A program made the position numbers and the translations under genes. A DNA stretch of 23,982 nucleotides from Planctomycetaceae bacterium (lineage in GTDB: Bacteria; Planctomycetota; Planctomycetia; Pirellulales; Thermoguttaceae): NCBI GenBank assembly GCA_031267635.1, contig JAIRYX010000366.1:1-23982 (forward strand), given 5' to 3'. Below the pieces are notes generated by a model. The model saw only the letters and a list, made by a program, of their open reading frames with translations, had not been told where the DNA came from and did not search any database. Position 1 is the stretch's first letter; each line of letters begins with the position of its first letter. Shown piece by piece: positions 16,476 to 23,982 of the stretch.

Positions 16476-16884
16476 TCTCCTCCGTGAAAAACACAAAGCG
16501 GAATATTACAATCGGCAAGCCATCATCAAGACGAAGCCCAGCATTTGGAACACCGTTTTTAACAGCCAATTTCCTTTTCCGCAGTTAAATTGGTAATATC
16601 GGTCAACTGATTTATCGGAAGTTTTCCCCTCACAACTAGAGAAAACTTCAAAATAGAGAAAAATAATTTTTCCGTCAAAATCGCTATATTGCATAGTTAA
16701 TAAAAAGAGAGAAAAATTTCTTGACTAACTTCCCGAAGAAACACAATTCTGTATAATGATTTTTTAACTATTCAGCCGCAATTTTAATTCGTAAATATTA
16801 GCGTATTCGCGGTAAAATTAAAGAAAGATTGCCGGAAGGTTTTCCAAGTTTTTATTTTTCAACCTATTTTTTCAAACAGAAATC

Positions 16885-17481
16885 ATGCAACCATTTGTCA
16901 AATATACTGGCGTTTTGGTTCCGATGAACCGTAGTGATGTTGATACCGACCAAATCATGCCGAAACAGTTTTTGAAACGCATTGAACGGAGCGGATTTGG
17001 ACAATTTCTCTTCTTTGATTGGCGGTTTCTTCCTGACGGCTCAGAAAACCCTGATTTTGAATTGAACCAACCGGAATATCGTAACGCAACTATTCTCTTG
17101 GCACGTAATAACTTCGGTTGCGGCTCAAGCCGCGAACACGCACCTTGGGGACTTGCCGACTACGGATTTCGTGTCGTGATTGCTCCGAGTTTTGCCGATA
17201 TTTTTTACAACAACAGTTTCAAAAACGGTATTTTGTTAATTAAATTATCTGATGAGCAAATCGAGTCGTTATTTCAGCTTGCAGCGAAGAAAAAACCGTT
17301 GACGTTGACTATTGATCTCGAAAATAAACAAATTATGCCCCACTGCGGTCTTTCATTCGCGTTTGAATTAGATGATTTCCGCCGAAATTGTTTGTTACAA
17401 GGTCTTGACGACATCGCTCTTACATTGCAATATGAAGCGGATATTGTGGATTATGAAAAAAAACACGGGATTATTTCGTGA
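16885..17481 (+). CDS. leuD: 3-isopropylmalate dehydratase small subunit (LeuD)
   Basis: A 198-aa protein of the usual LeuD length. It has the N-terminal DVDTDQIMPKQFLKRI (18-33) and the swivel-domain signature LLARNNFGCGSSREHAPWGL (71-90), whose GSSRE loop completes the active site, followed by ADIFYNNSFKNGIL. With the large subunit LeuC it isomerises 2-isopropylmalate to 3-isopropylmalate in leucine synthesis. The large subunit, which holds the iron-sulfur cluster, is not in this window, and the downstream gene is unrelated, so leuD stands alone here. The ribosome-binding site is weak. About 400 bp of AT-rich DNA lies upstream; I saw no leader-peptide or T-box structure in it. Length and motifs fit LeuD rather than an aconitase fragment. 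Confidence 0.96.
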   Translation: MQPFVKYTGVLVPMNRSDVDTDQIMPKQFLKRIERSGFGQFLFFDWRFLPDGSENPDFELNQPEYRNATILLARNNFGCGSSREHAPWGLADYGFRVVIAPSFADIFYNNSFKNGILLIKLSDEQIESLFQLAAKKKPLTLTIDLENKQIMPHCGLSFAFELDDFRRNCLLQGLDDIALTLQYEADIVDYEKKHGIIS

Positions 17482-17546
17482 TTGGCTCTATTTTAGAGGC
17501 AACCCAAGAATGAACAGTTTTTTCAGAAGCTTTCCAAGAAATAAAG

Positions 17547-17587
17547 ACAGTCCGGGGATCGCTTGCACCAAGATCACACCGGACTGT
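17547..17587 (+). terminator. Inverted repeat downstream of leuD, possible terminator
   Basis: Arms ACAGTCCGG (17547-17555) and CCGGACTGT (17579-17587) form a perfect 9-bp stem about 65 bp after the leuD stop. A C-rich run follows instead of T residues, so if it ends transcription it is not a classic intrinsic terminator; Rho-dependent release or transcript protection is as likely. The remaining 17588-17843 is AT-rich and shows no gene. Confidence 0.4.
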
Positions 17588-17843
17588 TCCCCCCCTGGGA
17601 ATTCAATGTATCATGTTTTTAGAGTAAAAATTTTTCAAAATAACAAGTCAACAATAAAATCGAAACCAAATAAATTTTTCATTAAGCAGGAAACTTAATT
17701 TCCTAATATAAAAAATCGGCAACTTGTATCTAAACCTTTCGTCTTCTTTTGGCTTTCTTGAAAATAATGTTAATTCAGATTCCTAATAATATAGAATATT
17801 GCGGCATAAAATCAAATAATATGTGGTTTACAATAAAAATTGG

Positions 17844-18195
17844 CTGCTTATTTCATATTGGGGGAAGGGAATAAACTTTGTCCATCAATCATTAGGTAAG
17901 CTGAACAAAATAGAAATACAAGATTACTAAAATACACACTAAGACAAATAAAGATATTTAAGTATTTTGTAACTATTCAATTGATCAGACCACATACATC
18001 CGCACCGGGCAACTGAATAGTTACGACTGTTATAGTTCCTGTCAATTTTACTGGCAATAGTAAAATCTTTCGGATAACCAGTCAATGGAAACGCCGTCAT
18101 TAAGATTGTTACCCTGTGCGAATTTATGTGGGTTGGGCAAATGAATAGTGGCAGTATTTTATAACTCAATCCCTCCCCTAAATTTGAAACAGCAG
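17844..18195. repeat. Dispersed repeat family 1, copy without inner core
   Basis: The left end CTGCTTATTTCATATTGGGG (17844) and right end CCCCTAAATTTGAAACAGCAG-like sequence (to 18195) are inverted with respect to each other. Inside lie a 56-bp segment bounded by GTAACTATTCA and TGAATAGTTAC, then AGTAAAATCTTTCGGATAA, a CATTAAGATTGTTACCC box and GGGCAAATGAATAGT. Order and orientation on the right side match 202-358. It lacks the core bounded by CCCTTAGTAGC that is present in the copies at 19418 and 22250. It sits about 200 bp from the stop of the sigma-factor gene. Confidence 0.75.
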
Positions 18196-18400
18196 AAAAT
18201 TTTATCGAAAAATTTTTCAGGGATGGCTAAATATAAAAGATTATTTGTGAACGCTGTATCTACTACAAAGTCACGCAATTTCACTTGACATTTTCCAACG
18301 TAAAATACCTATAAATTTGACCTTTTTCATATCAAAGGGAATTTGAGGAACTTCGTACTACAAACATGATGTTTGTTTATTATATGAGAAAAGAAAACTT

Positions 18401-19183
18401 TTAAAAATCTCCTTTGCGTTCCATAAGGAGTTTTCGCATTCGGTCTACTATCGCGGTGTGCATTTGGCTGACACGGCTTTCCGAAAGTTCCAGTGTCATG
18501 CCGATTTCTTTCATCGTCATTTCTTCAAAATAATATAAAATAATAATAAGACGCTCATTTTTGGTCAGACCACGTGTAAAAGCCCGAACCATTTCTGTTT
18601 TACGAAGACGTTCTGTAGGGTCTTCGCTTCGTTTGTCAGCAAGAACGTCAATTTCTCTAACATCTTTGTAACTGTCGGTTTCAAACCATTTTTTGTCAAG
18701 ACTTGTTAAATTGACGCCGTGCGTTTCGGTCAACATTTTTTCAAATTCCGCCACCGAAACCAGAAGATGTTCTGCCATTTCTTCGTTGGAAGGTTTTCTG
18801 CCAAATTTCCCTTCAAGAATTTTGTATGCTTCGTTGATTTTACTCGCTTTCGACCGCACCATTCGCGGCACCCAGTCCATTGACCGAAGTTCGTCGAGCA
18901 TCGCTCCTTGAATTCGCGGAATGCAAAATGTTTCAAACCGCACTCCTCGCTCTAAATCGAACGCATTGATCGCGTCCATTAACCCAAAAGTTCCTGCCGA
19001 AATCAGATCATCCAATTCCACACCGTCAGGGAGACGCGACCAAATTCGCTCTCCGCGATGGCGCACAATCGGCATGTACTTTTCCACCAAACGGTTACGT
19101 AATTCCGTATTGGAAATATTTTCCTTAAATTTTACCCACAACTGATCAATATTTTCTGTCGGTGCCGTTGTTGTAACGGTCAT
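18401..19183 (-). CDS. RNA polymerase sigma factor, FliA/WhiG type
   Basis: A 260-aa alternative sigma-70-family factor. Region 2 lies at about 30-110 (LVEKYMPIVRHRGERIWSRL, then LDDLISAGTFGLMDAINAFD and FETFCIPRIQGAMLDELRSM, then DWVPR), the hallmark order of the FliA/WhiG/SigD group, which binds core enzyme and melts the -10 element. Region 3 (about 111-160) follows, and region 4 (about 200-255) has a helix-turn-helix MTMKEIGMTLELSESRVSQM that reads the -35 box. There is no region 1.1. FliA-type factors normally drive late flagellar and chemotaxis genes, which fits the rod-protein gene in this window; no anti-sigma FlgM is visible. Start at 19183 is preceded by GGAGT at good distance. FliA versus another member of the same group cannot be settled by eye. 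Confidence 0.93.
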   Translation of the reverse strand: MTVTTTAPTENIDQLWVKFKENISNTELRNRLVEKYMPIVRHRGERIWSRLPDGVELDDLISAGTFGLMDAINAFDLERGVRFETFCIPRIQGAMLDELRSMDWVPRMVRSKASKINEAYKILEGKFGRKPSNEEMAEHLLVSVAEFEKMLTETHGVNLTSLDKKWFETDSYKDVREIDVLADKRSEDPTERLRKTEMVRAFTRGLTKNERLIIILYYFEEMTMKEIGMTLELSESRVSQMHTAIVDRMRKLLMERKGDF

Positions 19184-19417
19184 AAGCTACTCCGTGCCAA
19201 CGCTTTTTAATGACGTAACTCGCGTCTGTTTTTTATTCTGCCTATTTTACGGCATGTCAAATTTCGATGTTGAACAATAACAATTTTCTCCATTACAGGA
19301 AAGAGAGATTTTTAATGAAAAAGAAAAAAATCTGCTTATTTCGCATTTCGAGGAGGTTGGTTTGATGTTGCGATGAGTAGTGGTAGATTCTAATACTGAG
19401 TGCGCAGAATATTTATT

Positions 19418-19820
19418 CACTCATGTTACGCATGAGCGATTAACATTCAGGAAACGTAACGATTCAGTCGCTCACACCAAATAAATCCGTACAGGACAAA
19501 GGAATAGTTACCGTCAATTTTACCGGAACAGATTATTATTGCTGCCCTTATTTATCAACTTTTTCCTTTTTTCCCTTAGTAGCCCCAATCGCGCCAACAT
19601 GCACCTTTATTCCCTTATTTTTCGTTCCATTTAGTTTGATAACAATCCATGACCTAAAACATTAAAGGCGAGTTTTGGGGGCTATGTCGGCTACTAAGGG
19701 AAACTTGATAAATAAGGGCTGCAACAGTAAAATCTTTCGGATAATTATTCAGACGCCCAGTGCAAATTTATTGGGTTGGAGCGGCTGAATCGTTACGATA
19801 GCTCATGCGTAACAGGAGTT
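19418..19820. repeat. Dispersed repeat family 1, copy with inner core
   Basis: Outer arms CTCATGTTACGCATGAGC (19421-19438) and its near complement GCTCATGCGTAACAGGAG face each other. Inside come GTAACGATTCAGTCG / CGGCTGAATCGTTAC, then TGCCCTTATTTATCAA / TTGATAAATAAGGGCTGC. At the centre is a 128-bp core (19573-19700) that begins CCCTTAGTAGC and ends GCTACTAAGGG. The core matches, in reverse orientation, the one at 22414-22539. An end-like box CTGCTTATTTCGCATTTCG sits further out at 19332, without a partner on the right. The whole could fold into one long cruciform. No transposase is encoded inside. Confidence 0.8.
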
Positions 19821-20067
19821 ATTCATTTAAGTTTTTTTCATTTAGTCTTGCCTGATTTTTATCTTGTTGTTAAGATTTTGACAATTGAGCGGTTTATCTC
19901 CGCTCGTTAATATCAACAAGATGATTGAGGTCGTTCTTGTGAACGTTTGCTAAAACAATTAGCTTATCAAGGTAGCAATTATTGGACTTGGTAGTAGAAC
20001 AATTTTTGTTTCAAGGACGCCCAAAATCAATAAATTTTATAGAAGAATCCCCTTGCAAGAGAATCCT
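19821..20067. other. Intergenic stretch, one small hairpin
   Basis: About 250 AT-rich bases between the family 1 element and the stop of the nuclease-fold gene. The only structure noted is GAGCGG / CCGCTC (19887-19905) around a 7-nt loop, without an adjoining T-tract on either strand. No gene is recognised. Confidence 0.4.
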
Positions 20068-21084
20068 TTATTTTCCCGAACTGCCCGCTTCAAACACGCT
20101 GAATTTGGCGGAAAGCGGCAGATGTTCTGTCATTCGTTTCGCGTCACCGAGATTGAGATTGAAACGCTTAATCAGATCTACCGTCTGAACGCCGCCGACA
20201 TATTCGATTGTCCGCAGTTTGTCAAACGCAATGTTTTCCGTCGAATAGATTCCATTTATTGATGTCGGCAGATTCTCGTGGACGACCGCAAGATACGGTA
20301 CGCTCCGCAACGATTCCGCTTGCGCAACCGGCACCCCAAAATTTCCGAGAAGTATCACATCATCTTCGGCTTGATCGCCGTCCCGAACTTGCCGGAATAT
20401 GGCTCCGAGGATTTGCGATTCCGCCTCTTTGCGGTTGTCGGAAATTTTCACATTAATCAGATTGAACGTAAACGCTTGTTCCTGCGGCGGCGCGACCGTG
20501 CAAAACGACGAAACTAACGGACGGGAGGACAAAACAGACGACTCCAATTCGTAAGTTTTTTCTGGATCGTATTTGACAACCGCCGTGTTGAATAGAAACG
20601 CCGCCGATTCGGGCATGTTTCCAAGATTTTTCGGAATGACGTAAGCGAACTTCTTTCCGTCGGTATTCATGCGGCGAACCAGTTCATTCAACGGGAGCGC
20701 GGTTCGAATCAATCCCTGCACCGCCGTCAAATCAAACTGCGCCATCACTTCCGCGATTCGCTGCGCGCGTGTTGCGTCCGCCATCTTTTCAAAGTCGAGC
20801 GGCGATAAGTCCCATGTTGCTATTGTAAACGTTGTCATTGGCAAAACGCCTTCAGTCGGCGTTACCGCAGACGGTTGTTTTTCGTTTTGCGGCGGTTGTT
20901 TTTGCGGTGACGGTGAATCTTTTCCGTCGGCGACTCGGCGGGTTACGACAATTCCTTTTTTGTCATCAAGCCGAACTTCGTAGTGCCGCCCCAAGTATAA
21001 CCCTCCAACAACCAGCAAAACTCCAAAGACAAATTTAAACGGAATTTTCGCTTTTTGAGAATCAGTTTTGCCTTCCTCGCTCAT
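20068..21084 (-). CDS. Membrane-anchored endonuclease/exonuclease/phosphatase-fold protein, probably catalytically altered
   Basis: A 338-aa protein if it starts at 21084; an alternative in-frame Met at 21135 adds 17 residues, and neither ribosome-binding site is decisive. A basic segment and one transmembrane helix (about 15-33) are followed by a Pro/Gln-rich linker (about 53-80) and a domain with the endonuclease/exonuclease/phosphatase layout: FTIATWDLSPLDF, LTAVQGLI, FLFNTAVV, FNLINVKISDN, EDDVILLGNFGV, and near the end TEHLPLSAKF. In active members these blocks read WN, QE, H, GDxN and SDH. Here Glu is replaced by Gly (Q123-G124), the GDxN Asp by Asn (G247-N248), and the Asp of the last motif by Glu, though its His remains. 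It therefore looks like an inactive or rewired relative, anchored facing the periplasm. Confidence 0.75.
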   Translation of the reverse strand: MSEEGKTDSQKAKIPFKFVFGVLLVVGGLYLGRHYEVRLDDKKGIVVTRRVADGKDSPSPQKQPPQNEKQPSAVTPTEGVLPMTTFTIATWDLSPLDFEKMADATRAQRIAEVMAQFDLTAVQGLIRTALPLNELVRRMNTDGKKFAYVIPKNLGNMPESAAFLFNTAVVKYDPEKTYELESSVLSSRPLVSSFCTVAPPQEQAFTFNLINVKISDNRKEAESQILGAIFRQVRDGDQAEDDVILLGNFGVPVAQAESLRSVPYLAVVHENLPTSINGIYSTENIAFDKLRTIEYVGGVQTVDLIKRFNLNLGDAKRMTEHLPLSAKFSVFEAGSSGK

Positions 21085-21604
21085 ATTTTCTCTCGACGCC
21101 GTCTTGTTAATCTTGTCATCTTGTCGAAACAACATTATTCCCGCATTTTCTTCCTCGTCATCAAATTCATTTCACGCTTTTTTATTTTATCATAAAATTT
21201 TCTTTCGGGATAGAGCCGATCTTATTCGCTCATAACAAAAACGATTCTTTATCCAACCTTCTTTGTCCGCGATCAGAGACGTTTTTGCCGAGCTGAATCG
21301 AAAGATAACAGAAATAACGGAAATTCTGTCAACGCAAGCAAAAAGGAATGTTGCGTTCTTGACGGTTATTCTTGCCGTCAAGAAATTTTTATGAAAGAAG
21401 CGGGAAATTTTATACATCTTTGTTTTCCGTCAGACGATAGATTAAAACATTTAGAGACGCAGGATGAGTCGGCATGGAGAATTGCAGCGTCATTTTGATT
21501 TTGCTGCTCCCGTTCAAAATGCAAAATTGAAGTTCCGCGAATATGCGGCACTTGTTTGGCAGGATGGATTCTTGAGTACAAAACAAATTATTCGGAGATA
21601 AACT
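21085..21604. promoter_or_regulatory. Divergent intergenic region with a strong hairpin
   Basis: The genes at 20068-21084 and 21605-21949 are transcribed away from this stretch, so promoters for both should lie here, though none stands out. A 10-bp perfect stem, TTCTTGACGG / CCGTCAAGAA (21356-21384), has a 9-nt loop and is followed by ATTTTT. On the plus strand this resembles a Rho-independent terminator, but no gene precedes it, so it may terminate an unannotated small transcript. Confidence 0.45.
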
Positions 21605-21949
21605 ATGATTCGACGAGCGATTCTTTTTACCGCGTGTTCGGTATTGGTTGCGTCAGCTTTTGTTGCCGCAGATATTAAAGCTGCCGATCCGCAATCGCAA
21701 CAGGCATTCGGTCGGCAGTGGGGAAAGAACTACAATCCGCAGGATTGGAACCAGTTCTACCATTATCCCTACGTTTATTACCCGCATAGCTACTACCCGC
21801 AGGAGTATTTTCGTAGCGGTCCCGACCCGTATCACCGTTATCCGGTAGAAATGCAGGTTCCGGCGCAATACAATCGTAGCTGGGCAAATTTTTATACTTA
21901 TCCGCAACGTTATCATGAGGGAAAACACTTTCTTTTAGATATCTTTTAG
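21605..21949 (+). CDS. Small secreted Tyr/Pro-rich planctomycete protein
   Basis: A 114-aa protein with a signal peptide (MIRRAILFTACSVLVASAFV, ending AADIKAA). The mature part is rich in Tyr, His and Pro: FYHYPYVYYPHSYYPQEYFR, HRYPVEMQVPAQYNRSW, then a closing RYHEGKHFLLDIF. I recall this pattern (FYHYPYVYYP...YHRYP.EM..P.YN..W..YY...RYH.G.HF.LD.F) as a short conserved family in planctomycetes, function unknown. The aromatic repeats suggest an envelope or matrix component; that is inference. A GGAG ribosome-binding site lies 7 nt before the start. The gene stands alone and is followed 57 bp later by an intrinsic terminator. Confidence 0.85.
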   Translation: MIRRAILFTACSVLVASAFVAADIKAADPQSQQAFGRQWGKNYNPQDWNQFYHYPYVYYPHSYYPQEYFRSGPDPYHRYPVEMQVPAQYNRSWANFYTYPQRYHEGKHFLLDIF

Positions 21950-22006
21950 AAAGATAGTAAACGCTTTTTTGAGAATTTTCTCTCATTCGTGAGTTGAAAA
22001 TTTGGC

Positions 22007-22050
22007 AAACGGCAGGTAAATATCAAGTTTTTTGCCTGCCGTTTTCTATT
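22007..22050 (+). terminator. Intrinsic terminator of the Tyr-rich secreted protein gene
   Basis: Arms AAACGGCAGG (22007-22016) and CCTGCCGTTT (22035-22044) form a perfect 10-bp stem, followed by TTCTATTTTTT on the plus strand. Its position 57 bp after the stop at 21949 fits a Rho-independent terminator for that gene. Confidence 0.85.
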
Positions 22051-22179
22051 TTTTGTCGTGAATGCACGAATAAAATTTAACCCGAAGTTCTGTAAAACAA
22101 CGACTGCAAATTGGACGTAATCCTGTTAATTGGCAATCATTGGCTTCTAATTTTGGCTAAATATCTGTAGGTATGTATT

Positions 22180-22239
22180 ATGTCTTTCAATGCCATTAAA
22201 AGTCGAATGATATGCTGTATATTAGCGGCGTGTATGTAG
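22180..22239 (+). CDS. Tiny ORF resembling a lipoprotein leader, possibly truncated
   Basis: Nineteen codons, MSFNAIKSRMICCILAACM, read like the leader of a lipoprotein (basic start, hydrophobic stretch, LAAC lipobox). They end in TAG 11 bp before the left end of the family 1 element at 22250. A weak AGGT lies upstream. It may be the stump of a gene whose remainder was lost when the repeat arrived, or a chance reading; I cannot tell. Confidence 0.18.
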   Translation: MSFNAIKSRMICCILAACM

Positions 22240-22249
22240 CCAAAATTTC

Positions 22250-22810
22250 CTGCTTATTTCACATGTTGGGGGGGGGATTGATTTATACAATACTGTAACG
22301 ATTCAGTTACCCAAGCCCAATAAATCCACATTGGGCAACAATCTTAATGACGATGTCTCCCTTGACTGGTTGCCCGAAAGATTTTACTATTGTCGCCCTT
22401 ATTTATCAAATCTCCCTTAGTAACCAACAAAGCCCTCAAACGCGCCCTTATTGTTTAGATCATGGATTGTTACCCAAAAAAATCGAACGAAACATAAGGG
22501 AATAAGGGCGCATATTGGTGCAATTCGAGCTACTAAGGGAATTTTATAAATAAGGGCTGAAATAGGGGATATTTTTCGGTAAAACTGACTGTAGTTACCC
22601 AGTTGCCTGTGCGGATTTAGATTCATCTTAAAATTTGTTTCTCACAAAGGCGCCAAGAACATCAAGGGATTCTAAAAAATAAATTCTTTGTGCCTCCATG
22701 CCTTTGCGAGAAAACATAAATTTGAAGTAGTTTTAGTATAGTTGGCTAGGCGACTGAATAGTTACCAATATTTTATAAATCAATCCCTTCCCCAAATGTG
22801 AAATAAGCAG
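22250..22810. repeat. Dispersed repeat family 1, most complete copy
   Basis: Ends are CTGCTTATTTCACAT (22250) and its complement ATGTGAAATAAGCAG (to 22810), both followed inward by a G-rich run and ATTGATTTATA. The next layer is GTAACGATTCAGTTACCCA on the left, answered on the right by GGCGACTGAATAGTTAC. A further layer is GAAAGATTTTACTATTG and GCCCTTATTTATCAA, answered by TTATAAATAAGGGCTG. The 126-bp centre (22414-22539) is bounded by CCCTTAGTAAC and GCTACTAAGGG. A stretch of about 110 bp at 22622-22735 on the right side has no left partner and looks inserted. It ends 8 bp from the stop codon of the gene at 22818. No protein is encoded inside. Confidence 0.85.
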
Positions 22811-22817
22811 AAAGTTT

Positions 22818-23810
22818 TTATGTTTTTTGAATAAACTTCCTATATCCGGCATAAAGAATCATGCCAAGCCCTATCAGAATAATTATCCAACGAATAATCA
22901 TCGCCGCTCGTGACGGTAACGGCGTTGGGGTAAAATCTTTGCCGGTCAATTCCGATTCTATCACACGGTCAAGATCGGCGGGGTTCGCGGGCATATCATA
23001 CTGTAAACCTGAATCCGTATCTGACAAAACATGATCCGCAATACGAGTTCCTGGCTTCGAATACAAATTTTGTAAGGTGAATTGATTTGTATTTATTTTT
23101 TGGGTTGATACACTGACGAGAGAAAATATCTCTTTGTATAAAACAGTCGATGATATTTCTGCATTAGGCATTTCGCTTGTATAGTATTCCAACACTGTTT
23201 TTCTGGGAAGATAAATTGATTTATTAGGTAATTTCTCAAAACTATCATTAATAATTCTATATGCCAATTTGTTATCTTCTCTTAAAATATCACACTGTTT
23301 AATGGCATAATTCAAGTCCGGTAACAACCAAAAACAAAATATCCGGCTAGGATTTTGCCAAGGAAAAAGAAGATACGTTGACTTGATTTTGATTTGTAAA
23401 GCATCATGACCATTTAGGTTTTCAGTTTTTACGCTCAGTAATTTTCCTTTTTTCGCTAAAAATAACGGATAAGACTCTGGTAAATCCTGAAATTCACTTG
23501 GCTTATTAGGAAATTTGAATCCAAGATAACTTGTATATTCTTGGACAACAATAGGGTAATCATTGGTTTTAAAATTGTCCAAATTATTTATTAATAAAGC
23601 TTGAGTGGACTTTTCAGTAAATATCCCGCTCCCTCGGAATACTTTTTTACCATCAAAAGACACATCACTAACTTTTGCATATAAGGGAGTACTGGGATCA
23701 ATATCCCAAGGTTTCGGAATGTCAGATTTATTTTTGTTCTGCCCATGATCACTAAGCAATTCTTTGTGGCTATTAGTATTAAAGAAAGCAGAACTCTGAA
23801 ACATATACAC
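22818..23810 (-). CDS. C-terminally anchored hypothetical protein with damaged 5' end
   Basis: A 330-aa reading from the Met at 23810. The bulk is a beta-rich domain without motifs I recognise (for example YAKVSDVSFDGKKVFRGSGI and LLFPWQNPSRIFCFWLLPDL). The C-terminus has a transmembrane helix (MIIRWIIILIGLGMILYAGY) and a basic KFIQKT tail. A protein with that topology should have a signal peptide, but none is present. Upstream of 23810 the same frame stays open and protein-like (GASEIYGFNEPTNQVYMFQS) back to a TGA at about 23870, with an ATG five codons before that stop. The true N-terminus therefore appears lost, or interrupted by the TGA, and the annotated start is probably internal. It may be a pseudogene. 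Nothing else is recognised in 23811-23982. Confidence 0.5.
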   Translation of the reverse strand: MYMFQSSAFFNTNSHKELLSDHGQNKNKSDIPKPWDIDPSTPLYAKVSDVSFDGKKVFRGSGIFTEKSTQALLINNLDNFKTNDYPIVVQEYTSYLGFKFPNKPSEFQDLPESYPLFLAKKGKLLSVKTENLNGHDALQIKIKSTYLLFPWQNPSRIFCFWLLPDLNYAIKQCDILREDNKLAYRIINDSFEKLPNKSIYLPRKTVLEYYTSEMPNAEISSTVLYKEIFSLVSVSTQKINTNQFTLQNLYSKPGTRIADHVLSDTDSGLQYDMPANPADLDRVIESELTGKDFTPTPLPSRAAMIIRWIIILIGLGMILYAGYRKFIQKT

Positions 23811-23982
23811 TTGATTTGTTGGTTCATTAAAACCATATATTTCTGATGCTCCTATTTTTGTACATAGTCATGTCTGAAAAAACATCTTTAATACTATAGT
23901 AACGTCTTGCCCTTCTCCCAATGTGTGTTATAATTTGCAACGTTATTTGCTGTTTATCCGTGTTTTTTATTAAAAACCTTGC

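Noticed and set aside
19418..19820. Complete insertion sequence
   Set aside because: Although bounded by inverted repeats, it is only about 400 bp and encodes no transposase in any frame.
21548..21575. Sigma-54-like promoter (TGGCAG box) before the gene at 21605
   Set aside because: The GC element does not follow at the required spacing; only the TGGCA half matches.

Overview
The window looks like a chromosomal segment of a planctomycete (phylum Planctomycetota, probably Pirellulales-like) with a moderately AT-rich genome. Three things point there. There is a block of four exported sulfatases next to a DUF1080 (3-keto-disaccharide hydrolase) protein. There are small secreted proteins of types I recall only from planctomycetes (16254-16475 and 21605-21949). 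Rho and a FliA/WhiG-type sigma factor are scattered singly among sparse genes with long intergenic stretches. The taxonomic call is inference from protein character, not from a marker gene search.

Layout. 1-810 has no intact gene: it holds one half of a dispersed repeat (202-358) abutting the frameshifted C-terminal remnant of an IS630-family transposase (about 430-733). 811-4662 is a minus-strand run: rho, an FtsX/MacB-type ABC permease, and a secreted DUF1080 protein. 4663-5844 is gene-poor, with a decayed coding remnant and a partial repeat. 5845-12269 is a minus-strand sulfatase block of four genes, two of them tightly coupled. 12334-13776 carries a nonamer-armed hairpin element, a 221-aa protein of unknown function, a 17-copy 21-bp minisatellite and a 28-bp palindrome. 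13777-15844 has a FlgF/FlgG-type flagellar rod protein and a secreted helical protein. 16254-19183 has a small lipoprotein, leuD (plus strand) and a FliA/WhiG-like sigma factor. 19184-23982 is repeat-rich, with a membrane-anchored endonuclease/exonuclease/phosphatase-fold protein that seems to lack catalytic residues, a small Tyr-rich secreted protein, and a C-terminally anchored protein with a damaged 5' end.

How it fits together. The sulfatases and the DUF1080 protein all carry export signals and probably act on sulfated polysaccharide outside the cytoplasm. Three of the four sulfatases lack the proline of the usual formylglycine-type CxPSR core, and no maturation enzyme is encoded here. 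The flagellar rod gene and the sigma factor suggest a motile life stage.

The most unusual content is non-coding. One family of long inverted-repeat elements (four copies, two with a shared inner core of about 127 bp) sits in intergenic DNA close to gene ends. A second family has hairpin arms built from 9-bp-periodic GGGAC units, and its copies bracket the sulfatase block. I see no tRNA, rRNA or CRISPR array.
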